Counted from the stretch's first letter, positions 1 through 10,158 are shown. The stretch is 64,000 bases of DNA from CAWAPD01 sp963783865 (GCA_963783865.1 CAWAPD010000005.1:62001-126000); one strand, 5' to 3'. Notes: generated by a model from the letters alone, not told the origin. Numbers and translations are program-made.

Positions 1-538
<538 letters not shown>

Positions 539-558
539 GCGCCGGCCTCCTGATCGGT

Positions 559-1500
559 CTAGGGTAGCCGCCCGGCGATGTCGTCGGCCACCTCTGCGGG
601 CGACCGGCCAGACGTGGCGACGATACTAGCATCTGGCGTCTTCCTCATCCATGTGAGCTGTCGTCGCACGTACCTCCGCGTGCGCGCCTTCATGCGCCCG
701 GTCGCCTCTTCGAGAGTGAGACGTCCGGCGAGGTGCTCGAGGATCTCCTCGACGCCGATCGCCTGCTTGACGGTGCGTGAGAGACCGCCGGGAAGCGCCG
801 CCACCTCGGCCACCAGACCGGCCCGCACCATGGCCTCGACGCGGTCGTCCACGGCCTCCTTGAGCCGGGCGCGGTCGACGTCGAGGGCGAACAGGCGGAA
901 GGGTCGCCGGGCGCCGGTCGTGGTCCAGAGCCCGTCGCGCTGCCAGGGCGTGAGCGGACGGCCCTGGGAGATCACGGTCTCCAGCGCGCGCAGCACGCGC
1001 CGGGGGTTGTCGGTGTCGACGACGGCGGCGGTGCGGGGGTCGAGGGCGTGGAGGCGCGCGACCGGCGCAGCCGGGTCGCGCGCCCACTCGGCCTCGAGCT
1101 GGGCCCTGAGGGCGGGGTCGGGGGGCGCGCCGAAGGCGAGCCCGCCCAACCCCGCCCTCAGGTAGAGCCCGGAGCCGCCCTCGAGCACAGGCACGTGCTC
1201 CCGCGCGACGATGTCGTCGATAGCCGCGTGCGCGAGGCGCGCGTAGATCGCGGCGGAGAACTCCTTGCGGGGATCGACGATCGCCACCAGGTGGTGCGGG
1301 ACGGCGGCCAGCTGCCCGGGATCCGGCTGGTTGGTCAGGATCGGCAGGCCGCGATAGACCTGCATCGCATCGGCCGAGACGATCTCTCCCCCGATGCGAC
1401 GGGCGAGCTCGACGGCGATGGCGGTCTTTCCCAGGCCGGTCGGCCCGAAAAGCGCGACGACCTCGGGCGGCCGCTCAGGCAGGGTCGTCACCTCGTTCAC
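559..1500 (-). CDS. miaA: tRNA dimethylallyltransferase
   Basis: Transfers a dimethylallyl group to N6 of A37 in tRNAs reading UNN codons, making the substrate for MiaB, which is encoded just upstream at 2.8-4.1 kb. The 313-residue length is normal. The P-loop GPTGLGKT sits near residues 19-26, followed by the family signature SADAMQVYRGL (usually SADSxQVYRGMDIGT) and an SR(T)VKQAIGVEE segment. The start at 1500 overlaps the 3' end of the AMMECR1 gene by 26 bases, so translational coupling is likely. Confidence 0.96.
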   Translation of the reverse strand: MNEVTTLPERPPEVVALFGPTGLGKTAIAVELARRIGGEIVSADAMQVYRGLPILTNQPDPGQLAAVPHHLVAIVDPRKEFSAAIYARLAHAAIDDIVAREHVPVLEGGSGLYLRAGLGGLAFGAPPDPALRAQLEAEWARDPAAPVARLHALDPRTAAVVDTDNPRRVLRALETVISQGRPLTPWQRDGLWTTTGARRPFRLFALDVDRARLKEAVDDRVEAMVRAGLVAEVAALPGGLSRTVKQAIGVEEILEHLAGRLTLEEATGRMKARTRRYVRRQLTWMRKTPDASIVATSGRSPAEVADDIAGRLP

Positions 1501-2020
1501 GGTGACGGGTCACCGTGAAGCGGCTGACGGCGAACCGTTCGGCCGGCGAGATGCCGGCCTTCTGGAGTGCGATCCCGACCTGCCGCTCGACGCTGTCGAC
1601 GCCGGCCAGGTCGGGCAGGAGCACGCCCCTCCTCCACCCCGCCTCCACGATCACCCCGTAGATCTTGGGATCGAGGTCGGCCAGCGTGCACGGCTCGCTG
1701 TCGCTCAGGACGTCCACGGAGTACGTCAGATCCCCCAGTTCCTCACAGCAGACCGGAGGGAACCGCGGGTCGCCGAAGGCCGCCGAGCGCGCGTTGCGGG
1801 CGATCTCGTCGCCGAGACAGGGCTCGCACGGTGCCAGCGTCCCGATGCACCCGCGCAGGTCGCCGCGCTTCTTGATCGAGACGAAACACGCGGCGCGCCC
1901 CTCGTACAGGTCCTCGGCGGGCACGCACGGAACGGGCTGCCCGGCGACCAGCGCCTCGATGCAGGCCCTGGCGTAGGCGGCCGGGTCGGCGGTGAAGCAG
2001 GGCCGTTCGGGAGCGGTCAC
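1475..2020 (-). CDS. AMMECR1-domain protein (AmmeMemoRadiSam system protein A-like)
   Basis: A 181-residue protein covering one AMMECR1 domain. The hallmark RGCIG motif is present as LRGCIGTLAP, with a cysteine-rich surround (CEPCL, CCEELG), and the VDVLSDSEP and VEAGWRRGVLLP segments typical of the family. The biochemical function of AMMECR1 proteins is unknown. GTG at 2020 is the chosen start because it forms a GTGA overlap with the stop of the LigB-like gene, a junction style repeated throughout this window; the open frame itself extends further upstream. AMMECR1 and LigB-type domains occur as one fused protein in many anaerobes, so here they look like a split version. No dedicated radical-SAM partner is present other than MiaB next door. 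Confidence 0.85.
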   Translation of the reverse strand: MTAPERPCFTADPAAYARACIEALVAGQPVPCVPAEDLYEGRAACFVSIKKRGDLRGCIGTLAPCEPCLGDEIARNARSAAFGDPRFPPVCCEELGDLTYSVDVLSDSEPCTLADLDPKIYGVIVEAGWRRGVLLPDLAGVDSVERQVGIALQKAGISPAERFAVSRFTVTRHRERGDDPA

Positions 2021-2805
2021 GCCGTGGCCCCCGCGAAACGGGCCACGGCGTACCCGACGCCGAACGGCCCTTCGTAGCTGAGCAGCTCGGGCTGCACGGT
2101 GGCGTCGTCGCCCAGGAACCCGCCGAGGGCGAACAGCGAGCGCAGCCCGCACTCGCCGGCGCCCCGCACCGTCTGGCGCGCGATCGCCGCCAGGCCGGCG
2201 AAGTCGCCGCGCCCCAGCAGGTCGGCGACCTCGCGGTCGAAGACCTTGCCGCGCTCGTCGTAGCCGGCCGGGGCCCCGGGCAGCAGGCGGTGCGAGAGGT
2301 CGCCCGAGGCCAGGAACAGCACGTGCCGGTCGAGCTCGTCGGCGCACGCCCGGACCAGGGCGCCCAGTGCCGCGTGGGCCGCGTAGTCCATGACGATCGA
2401 CAATGAGACCAGGCTCCTGGTCCTGACGAAGTACATCGGCACCAGGATGCCGTGGTCGAGATCGGCGTCGGCGACCGGCTCGAGCTCGATGCCCGCTTCG
2501 CGGGCCCGAGCGACCAGCCGGTCGACGAACCCGGTGTCGTTGTCGACCTCGAGCCCGACGGAGGGTACCCCGAACCCGCGGAAGTCGCCGCGCAGGCGTG
2601 GCGGCGACTTGACCGTGAACACGTCGGAGAAGCCGGGCGTGTGAGGCGAGATCACGACCGTCAGGTCGACCTCGCCGAGCTCGGCGCCGAGGCGCCGCAT
2701 GGCGGCGTCGGTCGCCTCCACCTCGGCGATGTTCTGCCGTCCGATCTCGGGGATCAGCAGCGGCGGATGTGGACAGGCGCAGCCGATCGTGGCCACATCA
2801 CTCAC
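2017..2805 (-). CDS. LigB-type class III extradiol dioxygenase-like protein (Memo superfamily)
   Basis: A 262-residue protein with the fold signature of the catalytic LigB subunit of class III extradiol dioxygenases, the superfamily that also contains Memo. Candidate metal ligands are the histidines in CPHPPLL (residue 13) and SPHTPGF (residue 55) and a later GDLSHRL motif. The HPPL(L/I)IPEIG start is characteristic of LigB domains paired with AMMECR1, not of ring-cleaving catabolic enzymes, and no catabolic genes are nearby. Its substrate is unknown. It overlaps miaB by 8 bases and the AMMECR1 gene by 4, placing the pair inside a miaB-miaA operon. Confidence 0.8.
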   Translation of the reverse strand: MSDVATIGCACPHPPLLIPEIGRQNIAEVEATDAAMRRLGAELGEVDLTVVISPHTPGFSDVFTVKSPPRLRGDFRGFGVPSVGLEVDNDTGFVDRLVARAREAGIELEPVADADLDHGILVPMYFVRTRSLVSLSIVMDYAAHAALGALVRACADELDRHVLFLASGDLSHRLLPGAPAGYDERGKVFDREVADLLGRGDFAGLAAIARQTVRGAGECGLRSLFALGGFLGDDATVQPELLSYEGPFGVGYAVARFAGATA

Positions 2806-4108
2806 CCTCTTCGAGCGCGCGCCCGTGCAGGGTCGTCGACGTGGCGGCCGTGACGAGCACGGCGACCAGCGCGCCCGGCTCGCCGGGGCCGGCGAAGTTC
2901 ACCGTCACGTTCTGCCGCGTGCGCCCGCGCAGCAGGCGCCCGTCGCGGCTGGCGCCCTCGACCAGGACCTCGTGGACGGCGCCGACGGCGCGCCGGCGCG
3001 CGGCGCGCGACTGCCGCTGCGTGGCCTCGACCAGACGCTGGATGCGCTCGCTCGCGACCTCCGCCGGCACGGCGCCGTCGAGGGAAGCCGCCGGCGTGCC
3101 GGGGCGCGGCGAGAAGACGAACGTGAAGGCGGCGTCGAACGCGGCCCGGTCGACGAGCTCGAGCGTCCGCTCGAAGTCGCGTTCGGTCTCGCCGGGGAAC
3201 GCGACCATGATGTCGGTCGTCACGGCGATGTCGGGAACGGCTGCACGCAAGGCTTCGACCCTCCCCAGGTACCAGTCCATGGTATACCCGCGGCCCATCG
3301 CCGCCAGCACCCTGTCCGATCCGGACTGGGCGGGAAGGTGCAGGTGCTCGCACACCGAGTCCAGGCCGGCCATGGCCTCGATCAGCTCGTCGGAGAGGTC
3401 GCGGGGATGCGAGGTCGTGAACCTGACCCGGCGCAGACCGTCGATGTGGTCGAGCCTTCGCAGCAGGCCGGCGAAGGTGAGGCGGTCTTCCCCGCCGGGC
3501 AGATCGAGGCCGTAGGCGTTCACGTTCTGGCCCAGCAAGGTCACCTCGGACACGCCGTCGGCCACCAGGCTGCGGACCTCGTCGACGACGCTCTCGGGCC
3601 GGCGACTGCGTTCGGGACCGCGGGCGTACGGCACGATGCAGTAGGTGCAGCAGTTCGTGCACCCGGCCATGACCTGCACCCAGGCCTGGAAGGGGCGGGC
3701 GCGACGGCCCGCAAGGTCGCCGCTGAGCGTGCCGGTGTCCTCGAAGAAGCCGCCGCGCCCGCCCCCCACGACCTCGCGCAGCCGCTCGAGGCTCTGGGGA
3801 CCGACGGCCGCATCGACCACGGGATAGCGCTCGAACAAGCTCTCCTGTTCCACCTGCGGCAGGCAGCCGGTCACCACGACCAGGCGCTCGGGGTCGAGGG
3901 CCTTGAGGCGCGCGGCCTCGCCCAGGTGGCCTTCGAACCGCTGGTCGGCGCTGCGCCGGACCGTGCAGGTGTTGTAGACGAGAACGTCGGCGTCGTCGGG
4001 CTCGGCCACACGCACGAGGCCCTCGCCGTCGAGCAGCGCCACCATGCGCTCCGCGTCGTGGTCGTTCATCTGGCACCCGAACGACCGCAGGTAGTAAGTC
4101 CGCATCAT
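2798..4108 (-). CDS. miaB: tRNA-2-methylthio-N6-dimethylallyladenosine synthase
   Basis: Radical-SAM methylthiotransferase that adds the 2-methylthio group to i6A37 of tRNA, the product of MiaA. Both iron-sulfur clusters are predicted intact: the N-terminal UPF0004 cysteines are C12, C48 and C82, and the radical-SAM triad is C150, C154 and C157 in CTNCCTYC. A TRAM RNA-binding domain fills roughly residues 365-430. Length (436 aa) is normal. The gene starts 28 bases after the rny stop, so it is probably read from the rny promoter near 5.95 kb. Confidence 0.97.
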   Translation of the reverse strand: MMRTYYLRSFGCQMNDHDAERMVALLDGEGLVRVAEPDDADVLVYNTCTVRRSADQRFEGHLGEAARLKALDPERLVVVTGCLPQVEQESLFERYPVVDAAVGPQSLERLREVVGGGRGGFFEDTGTLSGDLAGRRARPFQAWVQVMAGCTNCCTYCIVPYARGPERSRRPESVVDEVRSLVADGVSEVTLLGQNVNAYGLDLPGGEDRLTFAGLLRRLDHIDGLRRVRFTTSHPRDLSDELIEAMAGLDSVCEHLHLPAQSGSDRVLAAMGRGYTMDWYLGRVEALRAAVPDIAVTTDIMVAFPGETERDFERTLELVDRAAFDAAFTFVFSPRPGTPAASLDGAVPAEVASERIQRLVEATQRQSRAARRRAVGAVHEVLVEGASRDGRLLRGRTRQNVTVNFAGPGEPGALVAVLVTAATSTTLHGRALEEGE

Positions 4109-4136
4109 CGGCCCCCGGCCGACGCCGCCCGGCCGG

Positions 4137-5666
4137 CTACTTGGCGTACTCGACCGCCCGGCTCTCGCGGATGACGGTCACCCTGATCTGGCCGGGGTAG
4201 TCGAGCTGGTCCTCGATGTCCTTGGCGATCTCGCGCGCCAGCAGCGTGGCTTCGTCGTCGTCGATCTCGGCCGGCTTGACCATCACGCGGACCTCGCGGC
4301 CCGCCTGCATGGCGTAGCACTTCTCGACGCCCTTCTTGCTCTCGGCGATCTTCTCGAGCGACTCCAGGCGCTTGATGTAGCTCTCGAGCGTCTCGCGCCG
4401 GGCGCCGGGCCGCGCGGCCGAGATGGCGTCGGCCGCCTGCACGAGCACGGCCTCGATCGTCTGGGGCTCGACGTCCTGGTGATGTGCCTCGATGGCGTGG
4501 ACGACCGCCTGCGACTCGCGGTACTTACGCGCCAGCTGGGCCGAGATCTGGGCGTGAGAGCCGTCCACCTCGTGGTCGACCGCCTTGCCGATGTCGTGCA
4601 GCAGGCCGGCCCGCTTGGCGATCTTGGGGTTGGCGCCGAGTTCGGTGGCCATGATGCCGGCCAGGTGGGCGACCTCCACCGAGTGGTTGAGGACGTTCTG
4701 GCCGTAGCTCGTGCGGTACTTGAGGCGCCCGAGGGTCCTGACGATCTCGGGCGCCACCCCGTGGACGTTGGTGTCGAAGCAGGCCTGCTCGCCGGCCTCC
4801 TCGATCGTGGCCTCGATCTCGGCCTTGGCCTGGCCGAACATCTCCTCGATGCGGGCCGGGTGGATGCGCCCGTCGGTGAGCAGCTTGGTCAGCGTGAGGC
4901 GGGCGGTCTCGCGGCGCACGCCGTCGAAGCCCGAGAGCACGACCGCCTCGGGCGTGTCGTCGATGATGAAGTCGATCCCGGTGAGGTTCTCGAGGGCGCG
5001 GATGTTGCGGCCCTCGCGGCCGATGATGCGGCCCTTCATGTCGTCGGAGGGCAGCGGCACGACCGAGACGGTGGTCTCGGCCACGTGGTTGGCGGCCGTG
5101 CGCTGGATGCTCAGCGACAGGATGTTGCGGCTGCGGCGCTCGGCTTCGCGGCGGGCTTCTTCTTCGACCGAGCGCACCAGCTTGGCCATGTCGTGGCGGG
5201 CGTCGTCTTCGACCTGCTGGAGCAGCGTGTCTCGCGCCTGCACCGCCGTCATGCCGGAGATGCGCTCGAGCGCCGCCGTCTGCTCGGCCTGCGCCACCTT
5301 GAGCTCCTCGGCCACCTGGACGTTGCGTTCCTCACGCTCGAACAGCGCGTTGTCGCGGCGCTCGAGCTCGGCGGCTCGCGTCTCGAGCTGCTCTTCTCGC
5401 TGCTGGACGCGGTCCTCGGAGCGCTTGATCTCGGCGCGCTGTTCGCGCAGGCCGTCCTCGATCTCCCCGCGCACGCGGTGGCGCTCCTCCTTGGCCTCGA
5501 GGCGCGCCTCCTTGAGCAGGGCGTCGGCCTCGCGTTCGGCGTCGCGGAGCACCCGCTGGGCCTCGCCCTGGGCGCCCTTGAGTCGCGTGTCGGTCATGTA
5601 GCGTCGCACCAAGTAGCCCGCAGCGGCCCCTACGGCCAGGGCGATGACGATGTACACCGCGATCAT
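4137..5666 (-). CDS. rny: Ribonuclease Y
   Basis: Membrane-anchored endoribonuclease that initiates bulk mRNA decay. Domains in order are one N-terminal transmembrane segment (residues about 2-22), a long charged coiled coil (about 30-190), a KH RNA-binding domain containing GRIIGREGRNIRALE, and an HD hydrolase domain with the metal-binding HDIGK motif (near residue 355). At 509 aa it is full length. It is the first gene of the leftward run to dapF and has a long leader with a strong promoter (5947-5976) and a hairpin (5717-5739). RNase J and PNPase are also encoded in the window. Confidence 0.97.
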   Translation of the reverse strand: MIAVYIVIALAVGAAAGYLVRRYMTDTRLKGAQGEAQRVLRDAEREADALLKEARLEAKEERHRVRGEIEDGLREQRAEIKRSEDRVQQREEQLETRAAELERRDNALFEREERNVQVAEELKVAQAEQTAALERISGMTAVQARDTLLQQVEDDARHDMAKLVRSVEEEARREAERRSRNILSLSIQRTAANHVAETTVSVVPLPSDDMKGRIIGREGRNIRALENLTGIDFIIDDTPEAVVLSGFDGVRRETARLTLTKLLTDGRIHPARIEEMFGQAKAEIEATIEEAGEQACFDTNVHGVAPEIVRTLGRLKYRTSYGQNVLNHSVEVAHLAGIMATELGANPKIAKRAGLLHDIGKAVDHEVDGSHAQISAQLARKYRESQAVVHAIEAHHQDVEPQTIEAVLVQAADAISAARPGARRETLESYIKRLESLEKIAESKKGVEKCYAMQAGREVRVMVKPAEIDDDEATLLAREIAKDIEDQLDYPGQIRVTVIRESRAVEYAK

Positions 5667-5716
5667 GTCAGTCCCCTTGCATCAGTCGTCGTCACAGTCC
5701 GGCCCCGAATGCAGAA

Positions 5717-5739
5717 GAGCCGGGCGGACCGCCCGGCTC
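5717..5739 (-). terminator. Perfect GC hairpin in the rny leader, possible attenuator
   Basis: Two 11-base arms are exact complements around a single base (about 9 pairs with a 5-base loop in RNA). Reading leftward, the hairpin is followed by TTCTGCATT, a poor U-tract. It lies about 50 bases before the rny start and about 210 bases downstream of the predicted promoter. It could be a leaky terminator or attenuator, or a stabilising or processing structure in a gene that encodes an RNase. I see nothing else gene-like in 5667-5946. Confidence 0.5.
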
Positions 5740-5946
5740 GTGCTTGACTGCGCGTATGCCCGCACCACCGTGCGCTACGTCGACGCGTCATCCAGCCATG
5801 TCATGCGACTCAGGACGACGTGATCGCTGTCTGGTGATGCTCCGTGTTCGTCGTTTCTTACGGACCGGCCCTGTGGCCGGGGTGCGAGTGCAGTACAGGT
5901 CCCAGTGAATCTAGTACACGAGTCGGAGAGCGGTTCGCTCGCGCTG

Positions 5947-5976
5947 ATTGTAGGGTTTTGCAGGCGTGATTGTCAA
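5947..5976 (-). promoter_or_regulatory. Sigma-70-type promoter for rny
   Basis: Reading leftward, TTGACA (5976-5971, a perfect -35) is followed by 18 bases and TACAAT (5952-5947, 5 of 6 matches to the -10 consensus). The -35 overlaps the recX stop codon at 5973-5975. The predicted transcript start is near 5940, giving a leader of about 270 bases before rny. Confidence 0.75.
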
Positions 5977-6608
5977 TCGGCCGACGCGTTGCCGGCGGCC
6001 CAGCGGCGGGTCGCGTCGTAGGCAACCGCCGTGCTGAACCCCTTGCGCAGAAGGAACTCGTACGCGCGCTTGCGTGCCTTGTCGAGAGGCGGGCGGGCGG
6101 GCCCGCGGCGCTGCAGCGCCGCCAGCGCCCGCCCGGCTTCGTCGGCCGGGTCGGCCGTCGCGGCCAGGACCCGGTCGGCGACATCATCGCTCACCCCGGA
6201 CTCGCGCAGCGCCCGGGCGATGCGGTCGCCGCCCCACCCCGACAAGGTGCGTTTGTCGGCGACGAACGCCCGCGCGAAGGCTTCGTCGTCGACGAGGCCG
6301 TCGGCCGCCAGCCGACGGAGCACGCCGTCGATGACCTTGTCGTCGCAGCCGCGCTGGGCGAGGCGGGCACGCAACTCGGCGCGCGAGCGCTGCCGGTGGT
6401 TGAGCAGGCGGTAGGCGGCCACAAGGGCCCCGTCGGCGGCCGCGTCGGCGCGGAGCTGGTCGAGCGCGGTGTCGTCGAGCTCGCGGCCGACGTACAGCCC
6501 CGAGCGCGCGATGAACGCCTCGGAGACCGTGGCCAGGAACGCGCCGTCGACGTGGACGGCGATGCGGCCGGGCGCCCGCGTGGCCTTGAGCGCGGTGACC
6601 GCTGCCAC
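5973..6608 (-). CDS. recX: Regulatory protein RecX
   Basis: Cytoplasmic modulator of RecA filaments; in most bacteria RecX binds RecA and limits strand exchange. The 211-residue product shows RecX tandem three-helix repeats, for example AYRLLNHRQRSRAELRARL followed by VIDGVLRRLAADGLVDDEAF. The C-terminal part, with KGFSTAVAYDATRRW, completes the family pattern. It starts 7 bases after the recA stop, the usual recA-recX arrangement, so it is read from the same mRNA. Its stop codon is embedded in the -35 element of the next promoter. Confidence 0.93.
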   Translation of the reverse strand: MAAVTALKATRAPGRIAVHVDGAFLATVSEAFIARSGLYVGRELDDTALDQLRADAAADGALVAAYRLLNHRQRSRAELRARLAQRGCDDKVIDGVLRRLAADGLVDDEAFARAFVADKRTLSGWGGDRIARALRESGVSDDVADRVLAATADPADEAGRALAALQRRGPARPPLDKARKRAYEFLLRKGFSTAVAYDATRRWAAGNASAD

Positions 6609-6615
6609 GCGGTGT

Positions 6616-7713
<1,098 letters not shown>

Positions 7714-7730
7714 GATGGTGCGCTCCTCTT

Positions 7731-8279
7731 TCAGGGTGAGACCGGAAACGTTGCCAGGGGAGTGTGCACGGCGCCGCCCCTCTCCAGGACGCTAGCATAC
7801 AGGATGACCGAGGGCAGTCCAACTCTCCCGATGTTGACGTTTTGCAGGGAAAAAGGTGGACCGGGACGGCGGTACCTGGCGACCGTGACGTGGGGCAGCC
7901 AGGGCCGCTTCTCGGGCGTGTACACACCGATCCGCTGCAGCGACTCGGAAACGTCATGTTGCAGTGTGACGAGGGCGCCGGACGGATCTTCGAGCCGCAG
8001 GGCGACGACCCGCTTGCGGCCGTGCTCGGGCAGGAAGAGCGGGTCGCTGAACGTGGCCGTGAGCGCCGGCACGGAGAGGGCGCCGAGCGCGCCCGTGACG
8101 TCGGACACGCGCTCGGCGCCGATGTTCCCCAGGAACGCGAGGGTGAGGTGGAGCGTGTGCACGACGCGGAGCTCGTCGTGAGGAGAGAGCTGCGTCCGCT
8201 GCCAGTCGGTGACCGCCGCCAGCGCCTCGGCCGGCAGGTCGCAGGCCACGAACAGGCGCAGCGGACGCCCGGCGCTCAC
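7731..8279 (-). CDS. thpR: RNA 2',3'-cyclic phosphodiesterase (LigT/ThpR family)
   Basis: 2H phosphoesterase that opens 2',3'-cyclic phosphate ends of RNA. Both catalytic HxTx motifs are present, HLTL (about residue 44) and HVTV (about residue 131), in a 182-residue protein of normal length. The N-terminal RLFVACDLPAEAL block is typical. The ATG at 8279 overlaps the cinA stop by 4 bases. Location between cinA and recA suggests it is carried in the pgsA-cinA-recA transcript of many Gram-positive bacteria. Confidence 0.92.
   Translation of the reverse strand: MSAGRPLRLFVACDLPAEALAAVTDWQRTQLSPHDELRVVHTLHLTLAFLGNIGAERVSDVTGALGALSVPALTATFSDPLFLPEHGRKRVVALRLEDPSGALVTLQHDVSESLQRIGVYTPEKRPWLPHVTVARYRRPGPPFSLQNVNIGRVGLPSVILYASVLERGGAVHTPLATFPVSP
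7794..7822 (-). promoter_or_regulatory. Promoter-like element inside thpR, reading into recA
   Basis: Reading leftward, TTGGAC (7822-7817) is followed by 17 bases and TATGCT (7799-7794). The -10 matches 4 of 6 consensus bases and the -35 only the leading TTG. A transcript from here would have a leader of about 70-80 bases before the recA start at 7713. Confidence 0.42.
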
Positions 8280-9520
8280 GTCACGATCGTCTCGCGCAGC
8301 AGGTGCAGCGCCGCCGTCACCGCCCAGGCGCGCACGGAGGCGCGGTCGCCGGGGAACTCGTGGCGCCGCACGAGCAGGCGCTCGACGCCGGAACAGGCGA
8401 TGAACACCAGGCCGACAGGCTTGTCGGGCGTGCCGCCTCCCGGACCGGCGACGCCGGTGATACCGACGCCGTAGGTCGCGCCGAGCACCGTGCGCGCGCC
8501 CTCCGCCATGCCCCGGGCGACGTCGGCCGAGACGGCGCCCTGAGTCTCGAGCGTGGCCTGCGGCACGCGCAGCAGGTCGACCTTGGCCTGGTCGTCGTAG
8601 CTCACGATCCCGCCGGGGAAGTAGTCGGAGCTGCCGGCGAGATCGGTCAGGCGCGCGCCCAGCAGGCCGCCGGTGCAGGACTCGGCCACGGCGACCGTCC
8701 GGCCCGCGCCCCGCAGCAGGTCGGCCACGATCTCGTCGACCGTGCGGCCGTCGGTCGAGAACACGGGCGCCCCGGCCAGCAGCGTCTCACGCAGAGCGAC
8801 GGCCTGGGCACGGGACTGAGCGTCGGTCGCGTCGAAGTCGGTCACGACGGTGAGCTCGCCCTTGCTGGCGGTGATCGCCACGTCGAGGCGATCGTGCGGG
8901 ACGGCATCGATCAGCAGTCCCACCTGGACCTCGCCGACGCCGTAGACGCGCAGCACCTCTCGGGGGCGCGGCGCGGCCGGCAGGGCCTGGTCGAGGTCGG
9001 CGGTCACGTCGGCCCACATGGCCTCGAGCTCGCCCGGCACGCCGGGAAGCGCGTAGACCCGCGTGTCGGCGTGGACCAGGGCGAAGCCGGGGGCCACGCC
9101 GGCGGGCCGGATGGCGCGGCTGCCGGCGGGCAGCCGCGCCTGTTTGAGCATGGCGGGCAGCACGGCGCCGGGGTCGAGGCCGCGACGCGCCGCCGCGCGG
9201 CGCGTCGCGGCCTCGACGTATCTCTTCGCCTCCGGATCCTCGACGAGCTCCAGACCGGCGACGCGGGCGACCGCCTCCGTCGTCAGGTCGTCGTGGGTGG
9301 TGCCCAGTCCTCCGCAGACGACGAGCACGGCGGGCTGGCCCTCGAGCAGGAACGCGAGATCGCGGCAGAGCACGTCGAGGTCGTCGGGCGCCGCGAGCAC
9401 GTGGGTGACCCTGAGCCCCCTGCGCGACAGCGAGCCGGCCAGGAAGCGGCCGTTGGTGTCCTGCAGCCGGCCGTCGAGCAGCTCGCTGCCGGTCATGAGC
9501 ACGGCGGCCGTGCCGGTCAC
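8276..9520 (-). CDS. cinA: CinA family protein (MoaB-like domain plus PncC-type NMN amidohydrolase)
   Basis: Two-domain protein of 414 residues. The N-terminal MoaB/MogA-like domain (COG1058) contains MTGSELLDGRLQDTNG and GGLGTTHDDLTTEA. The C-terminal CinA/PncC domain contains AVAESCTGGLL and GITGVAGPGGGTPDKPVG, and in other bacteria hydrolyses nicotinamide mononucleotide in NAD salvage. The open frame runs far upstream to 10312, but GTG at 9520 is the start because it forms a GTGA overlap with the pgsA stop and matches the family N-terminus. cinA next to recA is a conserved pairing. Confidence 0.93.
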   Translation of the reverse strand: MTGTAAVLMTGSELLDGRLQDTNGRFLAGSLSRRGLRVTHVLAAPDDLDVLCRDLAFLLEGQPAVLVVCGGLGTTHDDLTTEAVARVAGLELVEDPEAKRYVEAATRRAAARRGLDPGAVLPAMLKQARLPAGSRAIRPAGVAPGFALVHADTRVYALPGVPGELEAMWADVTADLDQALPAAPRPREVLRVYGVGEVQVGLLIDAVPHDRLDVAITASKGELTVVTDFDATDAQSRAQAVALRETLLAGAPVFSTDGRTVDEIVADLLRGAGRTVAVAESCTGGLLGARLTDLAGSSDYFPGGIVSYDDQAKVDLLRVPQATLETQGAVSADVARGMAEGARTVLGATYGVGITGVAGPGGGTPDKPVGLVFIACSGVERLLVRRHEFPGDRASVRAWAVTAALHLLRETIVT

Positions 9521-10158
9521 CGCGACGCCCCGGGCATGTGCAGCTTGTCGCGGGCGTTCAGGAAGTACTGCACGCCCGAGACCAGCGTCAGCGTCACCAT
9601 CACGACGATCGCGATGTTCTCGACGTAGGGCGCGAACCACATGCCGTGCCAGACCGGCCACATGAAGATGATGATGCCCACGATCTGGCTGATCGTCTTG
9701 GCCTTGCCAAGCGGGCTGGCGGGGATCGACACGCCCTGGTCGACGGCCACGATGCGCAGCGCGCTGACGGCGAACTCGCGGGCGATGATGACCATCGCCA
9801 CCCATGCCGGCAAGGCGTTCAGGCCGACGAGGGCGATCAGCGCCGCCGAGATCAGCAGCTTGTCGGCCAGCGGGTCGAGGAACTGACCCAGGGCGGTCAC
9901 CTGGTTGCGCGAGCGCGCCACGTAGCCGTCGAGGCGGTCGGTGAACGCTGCCACCCCGAAGACGACGATGGCCAGCCACTGGCCCAGCGGCAGGCTCGAG
10001 AGCAGGAGGACGATGAACACCGGGATCAGCAGGACGCGCACGACGCTGATCGTGTTGGCCCAGTTGACGATGCCCACCTCGGACACCGGACGCACGGGGT
10101 GACGCAGGGTCCGGTGCGGTGGCGCCGGGTCGGTCGTGCTGTCGTCGTGATCGGTCAC
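9517..10158 (-). CDS. pgsA: CDP-diacylglycerol-glycerol-3-phosphate 3-phosphatidyltransferase
   Basis: Integral membrane CDP-alcohol phosphatidyltransferase making phosphatidylglycerol phosphate. The complete catalytic motif D-x2-D-G-x2-A-R-x8-G-x3-D-x3-D is visible, beginning DRLDGYVAR and ending FLDPLADK. Several hydrophobic segments span the 213 residues. Translation appears to start at the GTG at 10158, overlapping the rimO stop by 4 bases. The first 25 or so residues are hydrophilic and charged, so a later start is possible. Confidence 0.9.
   Translation of the reverse strand: MTDHDDSTTDPAPPHRTLRHPVRPVSEVGIVNWANTISVVRVLLIPVFIVLLLSSLPLGQWLAIVVFGVAAFTDRLDGYVARSRNQVTALGQFLDPLADKLLISAALIALVGLNALPAWVAMVIIAREFAVSALRIVAVDQGVSIPASPLGKAKTISQIVGIIIFMWPVWHGMWFAPYVENIAIVVMVTLTLVSGVQYFLNARDKLHMPGASR

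Noticed and set aside
7714..8280. LexA/SOS operator upstream of recA
   Set aside because: No palindrome of the GAAC-N4-GTTC type could be found on either strand by eye.
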